From JAAYEA01 sp012689325 (GTDB lineage: Bacteria; Chloroflexota; Anaerolineae; JAAYEA01): a stretch of 43,695 nucleotides of DNA. Both the position numbers and the translations under genes were made by a program. A model generated the notes under the pieces. It did no database searches, was not told the origin of the DNA, and saw nothing but the letters and a program-made list of their open reading frames with translations. This document shows positions 24,742 to 37,100 of this stretch, one piece after another; the stretch's first letter is position 1; every line of letters starts with the position of its first letter. The DNA is taken from contig DAITVZ010000043.1 of NCBI GenBank assembly GCA_036841525.1, positions 1 through 43,695 on the forward strand, read 5' to 3'.

Positions 24742-24785
24742 TTTGACGTTTCTTTGACGCTGCAGCCACGATCCGCTGCTATACT
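24742..24785 (+). promoter_or_regulatory. Putative SARP-type direct-repeat site and -10 box
   Basis: TTTGACG occurs at 24742-24748 and again at 24753-24759. A degenerate third copy (AGCCACG) lies at 24764-24770, giving an exact 11-bp period. A TATACT -10 box follows at 24780-24785, 9 bp after the third copy. There is no good -35 at the normal distance. SARP regulators are known to bind heptamer repeats with 11-bp period ending about 8 bp before the -10, so this looks like the target site of the neighbouring BTAD regulator. Confidence 0.55.
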
Positions 24786-24817
24786 CGGCACCTGGGAATC
24801 ACTGTCTGGAGATGGGC

Positions 24818-25027
24818 ATGGAAAAGCGGTACGAAGCGTTCATGCTGCGGCTATGGCAGGTGGGCGGCGACGACAAGCTCGGCTGGCGGGCGTCCCTGGA
24901 GTGCCCCTCCACGGGGGAGCTCTGCGGCTTTGCCACGCTGGACGAGCTTTTCGGCTACCTGCGGGCCATCACCGAGCCGGAGGAGAGCGAGCCAGGCGCC
25001 GCGACCGCTGGCGCGCCGGGCGAGTAG
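24818..25027 (+). CDS. Small conserved-looking protein of unknown function
   Basis: The product is 69 residues from the ATG at 24818, preferred over the ATG at 24812 because GGAG at 24808-24811 is correctly spaced only for the inner one. The core is 'MLRLWQVGGDDKLGWRASLE' followed by 'STGELCGFATLDELFGYLRA', then an acidic, Ala-rich tail. I associate this type of mini-protein (W-RASLE...GF-TL-ELF-YL) with Chloroflexota and with BTAD regulator loci, but I know no function. It has no signal peptide. It lies between the regulator and the giant gene, 73 nt before the latter, and probably shares its transcript from the promoter at 24742-24785. Confidence 0.7.
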   Translation: MEKRYEAFMLRLWQVGGDDKLGWRASLECPSTGELCGFATLDELFGYLRAITEPEESEPGAATAGAPGE

Positions 25028-25100
25028 AAACCGTTTCGGACGTCAGGGCAAGGTGGAATGCGTCGGTAGAGCGGGTCAGTCAGCAAGGGAGGGTTGCCTC

Positions 25101-28100
25101 ATGAGCAAGGGCCGGGTGCGTTGGATCAGCTTGGTCATTTTGACCTTGGTCGCCATCTTGGCAACGGCGAGCGGGCGATTGACCGTCCGCGCGGACGGCG
25201 CTTCACCCGCCGAAATGCTGGAGCGCGCCTGGCGCAATGCCCAGGACGCGGGGAGCTATCGCTTCATCTCGGACATCGACCAGACGCTGGTCCCGCGCCC
25301 GATCCCGCAGATGATCGGCCAGCGCGAGTCGGCGATCCACCTGGCCCTGGATGGCGCCGTCCTCCTCCCCGACCGGGCCTATGTCGACCTGCGGGTCTCC
25401 GGCGGCGACCGCGGCCAGTCGGTGGCGCTCTTGCGCCAGGGCGGCGCATCCTTTATGCTGCGCGATGGCGAGATCACACCGGTGGAGGACGTCCTGAGCG
25501 TGGCCTCCTCCAGCAACGACGTGCTGGGCTACCTCGCCGCAGCGGAGAACGTCGCCGCCGCCGGGTCGCCGGAGGGGCACCCTGAGCTGGCGCGCTACAC
25601 TTTTGACGTGAGCGGCGCGCGCTTTGAGGCCTACGTGCGGCAGCAATCCGAGGCCGCCTTGCGGGCCCAGCCCGGCGCGCCGGATAACCTGACGCTCCGG
25701 CCCTCGCCAGCGCTGAAGCAATTGAGCGGCCGCGGCGAGCTGTGGGTGGACGCCAACGGGCTCCCCGTCCGCCAGGCGGTGGATCTCGCGATCCCCGCGG
25801 TGAACGAGAGCTATGACGCCCAGGTGCGCATGGTGGTGGACCTCTCGGGCTATGGCCAGGTGCGGGCGCTGCCCCGGGCGGCGCAGGGGGCGGACGGCTC
25901 CTGGCGGCTGGAGGGGACCATCGACGCGCCCAGCCGGTCCAGCGCCGCGCCAGCAGCCTCGATCACCGGGGCGACGGCCACCTCCCCGCTGCCGATGGCC
26001 CTCGCCGAGGAGCTGGCCGCGGAGGCCCACGCCTCGCGCCTGCCCGTGCGCATCCCCATCTCGACCGGCATCCTCTTTGTGCTGGCCTCGCTGGGGCTCA
26101 TCATGATCCGCACCTACCGCCGCGATCGGCGCCGCGCCTATGCGCTGATCGCCGCGCTGTTGCTCCCCATCCTCGTCTTTTCCCCGCTCTTGCAGGCGGG
26201 CGAGGTGGTCCGCTTTGTGGATCAGCGCGCGCAGGCCGCCGAAGCGGCTGCGGCCGCGACGCCCGCGCTCTTGGAGGCGCTGGGCGTGCAGGCGGTCGAG
26301 GCGACTCCCGCCGCCCAGCACGCCGGAAACGGCCGGGCCGTCTCGGCGAGCGGGGTTGCGCAAGCCAGGGCAAACCTCCACAGTGGGGCCGCGCTGCAGG
26401 CCGACCCGCCGGACACGGACCGGGAGCGCTGCGGCGATGGGACGCCCGGCGTCGATACCGATGGCGACGGGCTGAACGACACGGTGGAGTTGTGCCTGGG
26501 CACCAGCGCCTACCTCGCCGATAGCGACTATGACGGCATCCCAGACAAGGTGGAGACGGACGGCTTTGACCTGGGCGGCAAGCATTGGGACTCGGACCCC
26601 AAGCGGGCCGACTCGAACGGCGATGGCGTGTTGGACACGCTAGAGTGGGCCAGCGCGCAGACGCCGAGCGGGCAGGCGGCCTCGGCGGACCTCGACGGCG
26701 ACGGCGTCCCCAACCTGTGGGACGATGACGACGACGGCGACGGCGTGCCGGACGAGCAGGACATCTCGCCCTTTGCCGTGACAGGCTACGCCTCCTCGGC
26801 CCAGTTGAGCACCGCGGGCGGCGACTTTAGCGGCTACCAGTTCATCGAGATCCAGGCGCAGCCCCAGGACATGAGCCACCTGCGCTATTCGACCACGCCG
26901 CTGGACTGGCCGTGGGATTCGGAAGGGAACGTCAAGGACCTGGATGACTCGGCCGAGGACCTGCGCCTGACCCCCTTCCTGCTGGTCAAGACCAACGTGG
27001 CGCCGGAGCAGAGCCTGTCGGACAAGTACGGGTTCCGCTCCTGGGTGGATAGCGACGGGCAGATCATCATGCTGGTCCCCCTGGTGGCGACGCAGAACGG
27101 CGGCGCCGTGCACAGCTTTTACGGCAAGGTGGCCTACGCCCCCGGGCAGACCGCCGACATCCAGTGGGATGCCGAGCTGGTCTGGATGGCCCAGATGCAG
27201 AACGACACCTCGGCGAGCTGGGTCATCACCCCGGAAAGCACCACGCTGCACCAGTACAAGGACAGCTTCCGCATCACCGGCCTGGAAATCACCAAGGACC
27301 AGAGCTACGAGGCGGCGGTCTTGGGCACCCCGGCCGATAGCGACGACCTCAACCTCTTCCGCCTGTTGCTGGGGCTGAACGACACCTTCAAGTCCCACGT
27401 CCAGTTGGAGGGGCAAGCGGCCGGCGAGACGGCGCTGCAAGAGATCGCCTCGCGCTTCGCCGCCGGCAGCACCGCCGATCTCGTCCACACCTTTGGCGTG
27501 GCGCGCAGCTCGGTCGCCATGAGCGGCCCGGTGCAGTACAACCAGCTCGACGCCGGCGTCGCTGGCCTGGGCGCGGACCTGGTGCCCGGCTTTTTGGACG
27601 ACTGGGACGACTATTACGGGCTCGATCGCTGCACCGGCGCCGACGGCGCGGCCGTCAGTTGCGCCAGCATCATCGTCGCCTATGAGCAAAAGCTGGGCGT
27701 CCGCGACCTGAACGACCTGCCGCGCACCGGCTCCGGCGCGGTCGACCTCGCCCAGTTGAGCGTCAACCTCGCCGACATCCCCCTGCTCACCACCCGCGGC
27801 GTCCAAATGCGCATGTACGAGCAGGACGCCAGCGGCTGGCAGATGACCACGGCGGCCCGCATGCTCGAGTTGATCGAGCAGCGCTATAAAGGCATCTATG
27901 ACACCGCCATGCGCGACCTCTACCCCGGCCTGGAGGTCAGCGACGTGCGCTTCGTCGCCTATGCCGCCTACCTCTGGGCCACCGGCCCGTCCTACACGCC
28001 GATCGCGGCGGATGGGCAGCCCTTGGTGGAGGCGCTGGCCAACGAGGCCGAGCTGGCGGCCAATCGCGCCCTGGACGCGGCGTTGGAGGCCGAGGTCGAG

Positions 28101-31100
28101 ACCGCCGTGGACTATTGGGGCATGGGCACCAAGATCGTCCAGGCCCTGGCCATCGGCGGCTCCACCTATGTGGGGTGGGCGCTCAACGACGCCGCCTCGC
28201 TGATCGGGAAATGGGCCAGCATGGGCACGGGGAGCCGAGGCTGGAACGGCGTCGGCGTGGGCCTCTCCGCCGTGGCCACCGGCGCCTCCATGATCATGGG
28301 CATCATCAACGCCATCTGCGACTCCGGGTCCGAGCTGGCCGTCTGCCGTAACGAGCAGGCGCTCGAGATCGCCAATATCGTCATCAACTCGCTGGCCATC
28401 ATCGGCCAGGCGCAGGCCCTGGTGGACCTGACGATCCAGGCGGTCAAGGGCACCCTGGAGGCCCTCTCCAACGTGGCGATCGGGGTGCAGGTCGTCGGCC
28501 TGGTCGTCGGCGTCGCCGTGACCTGGGTCAGTTTTGCCCTGACGCTGGCCTTTGGCGGGCTGAGCGATCCGGTGGTCTGGCGCGTGGCGCTGGCGCAGGC
28601 CATCGTCACCACCGTCTACCTGATCGTCATCTTTGCCCTCAACTGCATCCCCATCGTCGGGCAGATCATCACCGCCATCCTGTCGCTCATCGACATGATC
28701 CTCTCCCTGTTTACCGGCCTTTTCGCGGACGAAACGTACACCATCGCCATCGCGATCCTGAACCTGTTCTATGACGCCGAGACCCTGACCGCGCTGGAGG
28801 AGGCCGAGTTCGGCGAGTTCAGCACCTCCCTCGCCGACCCCACCCTGGGGCTGGTGGCCGGGAACACGCTCAAGCTCTCCGCCCCGGCCAGCGGCACCAT
28901 CGAAAAGACCGGCGACGGCGACGACGATGACCTCCGGGACAGCTATATCGAGGGGCAGCTCACCTGGTTCTACCCCTATTATGACCTGACCCAGATGTTC
29001 TGGGGGCAGGACATGAGCGACGCGCGCGACTGCGACGTCATCAGCGGCAAACTCTATTGCAGCAACACCGCCCGGCTGGGCTACGCCCTCACCCCCAAGA
29101 TCAACGGCGTGGTCAGCGTGGCCGGACGGTTCAACTATCAGTACGTCTGGGCCGAATACGGCATGTACGGGGCCTGGCGCTGGGCCACCCACACCGAGGA
29201 GATGGTCCTCCCCGAGGAGGCGCCGCTGCTCGCCCCGAACACCATGCCGCTGGACGTGGTGCCCTCGACGCTGGAGGGCCTGTGGAGCTGGTCGGCGCTC
29301 ACCAATCATGACCTCGACGGCGACGGCCTGCTCAACGACCAAGAGGCCGCGCTGGGCACCAGCGCGAGCCTGTGGGACACCGATGGCGATGGGCTCTCGG
29401 ACAAGTACGAATGGGAGACCTACGCCGAGCACGGCGCCGACCCGCTGCTGGCCGATACCGACGGCGACGGGCTGAACGACGGCCTGGAGCTGCGCGTCGG
29501 CACCTTGATCAACGTGGCCGATACCGACGGCGACGGGCTGGCCGACGGCGAGGAGGTGCGCTACTATGACGGCAGCGCCATGCAGGGCGGCTGGCAGGTC
29601 ACCATCCCCGGCGGTGGCGCCTTTTGGGTTTCCTCCGACCCCAAGCTGGACGACGCCGACGGCGACGACCTGAACGATGCGGAGGAAAAGGCCAATGGCC
29701 TGAGCCCCTACGCGGCGAACAGCCCCATACCGGTGCTGAACCTGACCGCCTCGCCGATCCGTGGCATCCCCAGCGGGCGCGCGGGCACCTATTGGACGAC
29801 CAACGAGCAGGTCTCGTTCTCCATCCAGCTCGCCAACGGCTCCCCCCAGGCCGTGACGACGACCCTCACGCTCGACTTGCCCTCGTGGCTCTATAGCGTG
29901 AGCGCCACCACCATGGCGGGGGACCGCTCCCCGGCCATGGTCAAGAGCGGCAACAGCCTCACCTGGGCCTTTACCGGCGCCAACACGCTCCAGGTCTACG
30001 AGGCGGTCTCCACCACCGTCACGGCGCGGGTCAGCGCCACGTCGGCGAGCTATGACATCGCCCTGACCCTCCCCTTCGGCGGCACGTCGCTGCGGGAGAG
30101 CATCAATGCCGTCGTCGACGGCGATAACCCCAGCGTGTCCATCGTGGCGCCCGCCAATGGCGCCTACCTGCGCGGCTCCAGCTATGTGATCGGCGGCTCG
30201 GCCACCGACCGGACCACCTGGGTGACCGGCGCCGAGCTGAGCATCGTCCCGCAGGGCAGCGCGGCCAGCTTCCAGGCCCTCACGGGCACGCTCAGCCCCT
30301 GGGCCCATACCTGGACGCTGCCGTCGGACGGCGTCTATTCCTTGCAGGCGCGCGCCACCGACGCCATGGGGCACACGGGCACGACCAGCGTTGTCAACGT
30401 CACCGTGGACAACACCCCGCCCGCCGTCACCCTGAACTATACCATGGGAGATAGCGCGGTCGAGCTGAGGGGCACGGCCACCGATAACCTCTCCGGCATC
30501 CAGTGGGTGCAGCTCGAGATCGACGGCCAGCCCTGGCGCAACGTGGCCCCCAGCGGCGCGAACTGGTCCTATGACTGGACTGTGGGCGAGAGCGCGCAGG
30601 GCAAGCACCAGGTCAAGGTGCGCGCCTATGACCGCAGCGGCAACGCCAGCGACATCGTCAGCCAAGAGATCGTAGTGGACCGGGTGGCGCCCTCCAGCGA
30701 CGTGAACGGCGGCGCCGACCCCGACGTCCCGCCCACGTTCAAGGCGAACACCGCCTTTAACCTGGCCGGCGTCGCCGACGAGGGCGGGCATCTCCCGCTC
30801 CCGGCGGTCGCGGCGGATTTCCGCGCGGGCATGGACGCCTTTGGCGATAGCGCCATCTGGCTGGGGCTCTCCAGCATCCGTGAGAACGACGGCGGCGTGC
30901 TGGCGGCCTGGGCCGGCGATTTCAACGCCGACCGCCTGGCCGACCTGGCGGTGGGCCTCCCCGGCCCCGATGGCGACGGCGGCTCCGTATCCATCCTCTA
31001 TGGACGCGCGGGCGGCTGGCCGGTTGCACCCGACCTGGAGATGCTGGCGGATAGCCCGACGCGTTACCTCGGCGCGAGCGGCGCGCGGCTGGGCAGCATC

Positions 31101-34100
31101 TTGGCTGCCGCGGGCGACGCCAACGGCGACAACCTCTCCGACCTCTTGATCGGCGAGCGCGCCTCGACGCGCGCCTTCCTGATCTTTGGCAAGCCCAGAA
31201 CGCTGGGCGACATCGCCCTGGACGGCGGGCAGAGCAGCTATCGCGTCCTCCTCCAGGCCCCAGCGACGATCCAGAGCCTCGCCTCGGCGGGCGACGCCAA
31301 CGGCGATGGCTACGCTGACCTCCTGATCCGCGCGGGCGGGACGACCTACCTCCTCTTTGGGCGCATCGGCAGCGCCTGGACCGAGACGGTGGACGTGGCC
31401 GCGGAGGCCGCCGCCACCTTTGGCAGCACCACCGGCGCCGTCGGCGTCGGCGACGTGGACGGCGACCAGCTCGGCGAGTGGGTGACCATGGCCGCAGGGC
31501 AGATCGTGTTGCGCGGCTGGAACACCGCCAGCGGCGCGGCGGCGACCGTCTCCACCACCGCCACCGCCGACCCGACGCCGCGCGTGGTGGCCCTGGGCGA
31601 CGTGGACGGCGACGGCAAGGCCGACTGGCTCTACGCCAACGGGACGAGCCGCGTCATGGTCTATGGCAGCGGCGGAACCCCGCACACCTTTAGCGGCTAC
31701 GGCGGCTTTTTCGCCTCCCCCGGCGACGTGGACGGCGACGGCCGCGCCGACATCCTGCTGGCCGATGCGAGCGGCGTGGCGACGCTGGTCCGCCAGCAGG
31801 CCGGCGAGTCGCCCGAGTCCTTCGCCACCATCAGCGGCGTGGGCGGCGCGGCCAACGCGCCCTATGCCGCTGGCGCCGACCTCAACGCGGACGGCTCGGC
31901 CGAGCTGCTGCTCATCCCCAGCCAGGCGGCGGCGGAGGCGCGCGGCTTTGACGCGCCCAATTTCGCCTCCGGCTATATCTCGCCGAAGGACCTCCCCCGC
32001 GGGGCCTCGTCGGCGATCGGCGACGGCCAGCCCATCGCCAAGGGCGGCGCTGGCCTCCTCTCCACCGGCCCCGACAACCGCTACGTGGACGACGACGGCG
32101 GGTGCGGCGGCAATACCCCCTGCTACACCACCATCCAACTGGCGGTGAACGCCTGCGATGGCGGCGGAGACACCATCACGGTGTACCCCGGCGCCTATGC
32201 CGCCTTTAGCGTGCCCGCGGGCGCCAACTATGACTATTTGACCGTGCAGGGCGTGAGCGCCGACGCCGTCTTTGTGGACGGCGCGGCGTCCAACGCCATC
32301 CAGGTCGCGGCGGATGGCGTCCGCCTGGTCGACCTGACCGTGCGGAACGCCTCCAGCGGCATCGTGCTGCAGGACGGCGCCGGCGAGTCGCCCGTGGGCG
32401 GCGGCGCCGAAACGACGGTGGACGGCGTGCTGATCCACTCGGCCCAGTATCCCATCAACATCAGCCAGGGCGCGGCCCTCACCGTGCGCGACAGCACGGT
32501 GGTCGGCAACGGTACCCACGCGATGGTCTATGTGGACCCGAGCGCGGCCGGCCTGCACACCTGGGCCGCCGATCGGGCGGTGGCGCAGCCCGCCATCGCG
32601 ACGATGCAGCCCATCACCACCAGCGGCGCGCTGGTCGGCGGCGGGACGGCCCTTTATGCCCTGCCCGGCGGCAAGAGCCCGCAGGTGTACACCGCCACGC
32701 CGGGGACGGACGGCTCGCTGGGCAACTGGAGCGCCGGCTTTACGCTCAAGCACGACCTCCCCTACGGTACGGGCCATAGCCAGATCACGGGCCAGAACGC
32801 GGTGAGCCAGATGGTTTCCAGCGGTTCCAGCCTGTACCAACTGCAGACGAACACGCTCTGGCCGTGGCTCGGCGGCACCCTGGCCTACGGCCACAACCTG
32901 ACCACCTTTGCCTACGCCGTGGCGGTCTCGCCGGTCAACGGCGATGTCTACATCGGCGGTAGCTTTAGCCAAGCCGCCGGCATGGATGCCTACAATATCG
33001 TGCGCTGGGACGGCACGTCGTTCCACCCGCTGGGCTCCGGCCTGGCGAACGGCACCAACGGGACCGTCCGGGCGCTGGCCTTTGACGACGCGGGCAACCT
33101 CTATGTCGGCGGCGAGTTCACCCGCGCCGGCAACCTCCCCGTGGGCAACCTGGCCGGCTGGAACACCAACACTTCCACCTGGTTCGCCCTGGGCAACCCT
33201 ATCGAGATGTCCACGGGCCGCGCCGGCAACGGCACGGACGGGCCAGTCTACGCCCTGATCTACGACACCACGTCCAACTATGACGGCCTCTACGTCGGCG
33301 GCAGCTTTAGCGACATCGTGGAATGGGGCACCGCGGGCGGCGGCGGGACCGGGGTGGCCAGTCCCAACTTTTTCAAGATCCGCACCAAGTATTGCACCTT
33401 TTCCTCCAGCTCGGTCTGCTATGCCTCCACCACGGGCACCAACGGGCCGGTGCACAGCTTTGCCCTGAGCGCCGGGGCCTCGTATACCGCCAAGACGCTC
33501 TACGTGGGCGGCACCTTCACCGTGGGCGGGCCCGGCTCCCTCAAGGAGCTGGCGGCCAGCCATGTGGCAGCCTGGAACACCACCCGGCCCTCCGGCGCGT
33601 GGTGGACGGCGCTAGGCGCCGGCCTGACCGGGGACGTGATCGACCTGACCGTGGATCCATTGACCAACTACCTCTACACCTGCTCCTACTCGACCGAGTC
33701 GGTGCGCCGCTGGAACGGCAGCGCCTGGGCCCAGGTCAGCGGCGTGGACTATGACAGCAACCGTCCCGTCGCCCTCGCGGCTGATTCCGAAGGCAACGTC
33801 TACGCCGGGACGTACGAGAGCGCGGGCTATGTCGGCTCGCAACTGCACGTCCAGCGCGCGGGGACGACTGGCTTTGTGGAGGTCGGTCGCGACGCCCCTG
33901 GCGTGAGCGTCTCCTCGGTTTGGATCGAGGACCTGGACCTGGACGCCAAGGGCCAGCTTTACGCCGCCACGAACGCGGCCGTCCACTATGGCGGCGGCGT
34001 GGCCGACCCGGACCATAGCTGGGCGGCCCTGAGCCGCTGGGCCATCGCCGGGATGCACAAGCGCGCCGTGCCCAGCGGGAGCTGGGCGACCCAGGCCTAC

Positions 34101-37100
34101 CCGCCCACGGGCAGCGGCTGGACCGCGCCCACGGCGGTGACGGGCGACGGCAGCGGCAACCTCTATGCCGTGTGGGGCAGCTATGCCACCGGCGTGCTCT
34201 ATCGCTTCGACGCGGCGACCAACGCCTGGGCGGCCAAGGCCAGCCCCAGCGCCACCGCCCACCTGAAGCACCTGGTCTATGCCAATGGGCAGCTCTACGC
34301 CGCCGGGCAGCTCTCCACGGGCGCCTGGCGCATGTGGCGCTACGACCCCACCGGCAATAGCTGGAGCGAGATGGCGGCGCCGCCGCTGGCCTCGGGCGCC
34401 GCGGCCGCGGGCTTTTCCTGGTCGTGGGACGGCGCGGATGCCATCTATGCGCTGCTGGGCGACGGGACCAAATCCATCCGTCGCTATCGCCTGAGCGCCA
34501 ACACCTGGGACACCCTGCCGGATCCCGGCGTGGCCTTTACGGTCTCGCGCGGCCCGGCCCTGGCGCGGGTGGGCAGTTACCTCTACACCTACACCACGCC
34601 CGGCGCTGGCGCCACCACCAACCTCTTCCGCTACGGCAAGGTCGGCATGTCCGACCTGCGCTTGGCGGTGGAGCGGACGGCCTTTGTCTCGCCGAACACG
34701 GCCTCGAGCTACGCCTGGACCAACCTCAGCGCGGCGGCGGGGACCTATCGCTTCCTGACCGACATCGACACGACCAACGCCTGGGTCGCCCAGACCACCT
34801 CCGTGGGCTGGTCCCCGGCGCTGCCCACCGGCGCGACCAAGCTCACTTCGACACAGGCGGCCTTTGTCTCGCCGAGCACCGGCCTCCATCGCCTCGGCGC
34901 CAGCTCGACCTTGACCGCCGGTTATCATAGCTACAAGGCGGTGGCGCACGTCTTTTCCTCGCCCGCCGCCTGCACCGAGTGCGGCAGCACGCTCACCTGG
35001 GGCGTGGATGCCTTTGCCACCGTCCGCGAGGCGGTGGAATCCGGCGCGGCCCGCGTCCTGGTCCATCCCGGACGCTACGCCCAGACCTTCTACCTCGTCT
35101 CGGGCGTGCAGGTGGTTGGCTCCGGCGCCGAGACGACGATCATCGAGCCGCCCGCGGGCACAGCCGCGACCCTGGTCACCGCGGAGGGCGTGGCCAGCAG
35201 CTCGCTCTCGCGGGTCACGCTGGCCGGCGCTTCCGGCTGGACCGGCTTTCTCGCCGAGGGCGGGGCCGTGGGCCTCAAGTTCGCGCGCAACATCGTCCGC
35301 GACCTGGGCACCGGCGTGCTCCTGCGCGGCAGCAGCGCGGTGGAGCTTGTGAACAACACCTTTGTGCGCAACGGCGACGGCATCGTCGCCGAGGGGACCA
35401 ACCCGGTAAACGTGCGCAACACCATCCTGGCCTATCACACGGGCACCGGCCTCAAGCGGGGCGCCAGCTCCAGCCTCGCCAACACCTATAACGACTTTTG
35501 GGCCAACGGCGCCGACATGGACCCGGTGGACGTGGGTGGCGGCAAGCTCTTCCGCGACCCCGCCTTCCGCAACCTGGCGGCGAACGACCTGCGCCTGGCC
35601 GCCGGCTCGCGCCTGATCGACATGGGCGCGCCCGGCGACCCCACGCCGCCAGGCACCGGCACCCGGGTGGACATGGGCTACGCCGAGTACAATGCGGCGG
35701 GGTTCTACGTCAGCCCGAGCTACTCCGCCACGTCCCTGAACGACGGCCTCACCTGGGGCGTGGACGCCTTTACCACCATCCAGGCGGCCCTGGACGCCGC
35801 GGGATCGGCGCTGCGCAACCTGGGGGCCGCGCCCGAGGGCGGCTACAGCGTGGGCGTGGACGACGGCACCTATGCCGAACGGGTCACCGTCCCCAGCCAC
35901 GTGCGGCTGGTCGGCTCCGGCGCCGCGGTCAGCATCATCGACGCGGGGAGCGGCGGCAGCGCCGTGACCCTGGACGCCGTGACCGACGTGGAGGTCTCCG
36001 GATTCACCCTGCAGGGCGCCAACGCGGCGGGCGCGGGGATCGAGCTCAAGAACGGCGCCAGCCGGATCGCCATCCAGCGGAACGTCATCCGCAACGGCGG
36101 CGGCGCGGGCGTGAGCCTCGCCGGGGCATCGTCCGCCGCGATCGCGTTCAACACCATCGTCGGCAACGCCGGCGCGGGCGTCTATGCGACCGGCTCCGGC
36201 GCCTGGGCCAACGTCCGCAACAACATCCTGGACGCCAACGGAACCGGCCTGCAAGCCGCCTCCGGCGCGTTGATCCGCAACGACTATAACCTGCTGGACA
36301 ACACGGCCAACGTCTCGGGCGTCACGGCGGGGGCGCATACCCTCACGGCCGACCCGGCCTTTGCGGCCACTGGCCACTATATCCCGTCGGCCACCTCCCC
36401 CGCGCTGGACGCGGCGGACCCGCTGGCCGAGGCGCCCCTGGCGGGCGGCCTGCGCGCCGACCTGGGCTATAAAGAGCTGATCGCCAGCCCCCTGACGCTG
36501 ATCGTCGGCCCGCAGATCGACTCGACGGTCACCGGCAACTCGGGCGTGGCCAAGATCGAGGTCGGCACGGTGCTGGTGAGCGATCCGAGCCAGCCCGTCA
36601 CGGCCACCCTGCCCGCGACCTGGTCGACGCTGACCCCGTCCACCAGCGGCCAGCCGCTCTACCGCTGGACGCAGAGCGTGACCAAGAGCGCCGCGGGGCT
36701 CTACCGCGCCTATAGCCGGGCGACGGACGTCGCCGGGAACGCCGAAGCCGACCAGCTCGACTGGTACGAGGGCGATTTCGTCATCGATACCACCGCGCCC
36801 TCGGTGAGCTGGGGCACGCCGGCGCTGCCCGGCAGCACCAGCGCGGCGGCGGCCCTGGCCGTGGCGCAGGTCACGGGCACCGTCGCCACCGCCTCCGGGA
36901 CGCGCGACGACATCAAGCAGGTCTACTTTTCCGCTGCTGGCCCCGGCGGGACGGTCACCTACCCCGCGGAGCGCAGCGGCAGCACCTTCCGCGCCTGGAT
37001 CCCCTTCCCCGCCACCGGCAGCTATACCATCAGCGCCGTGGCCGTGGACGAGGCGGGCAACCAGGCCCAGACCACCGCCACCGTGGCCGTGAGCGCCAGC

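Noticed and set aside
24930..25100. N-terminal extension of the giant protein upstream of 25101
   Set aside because: It overlaps the small gene out of frame and would place the signal peptide internally; the ATG at 25101 has a strong Shine-Dalgarno and is followed at once by a signal peptide.
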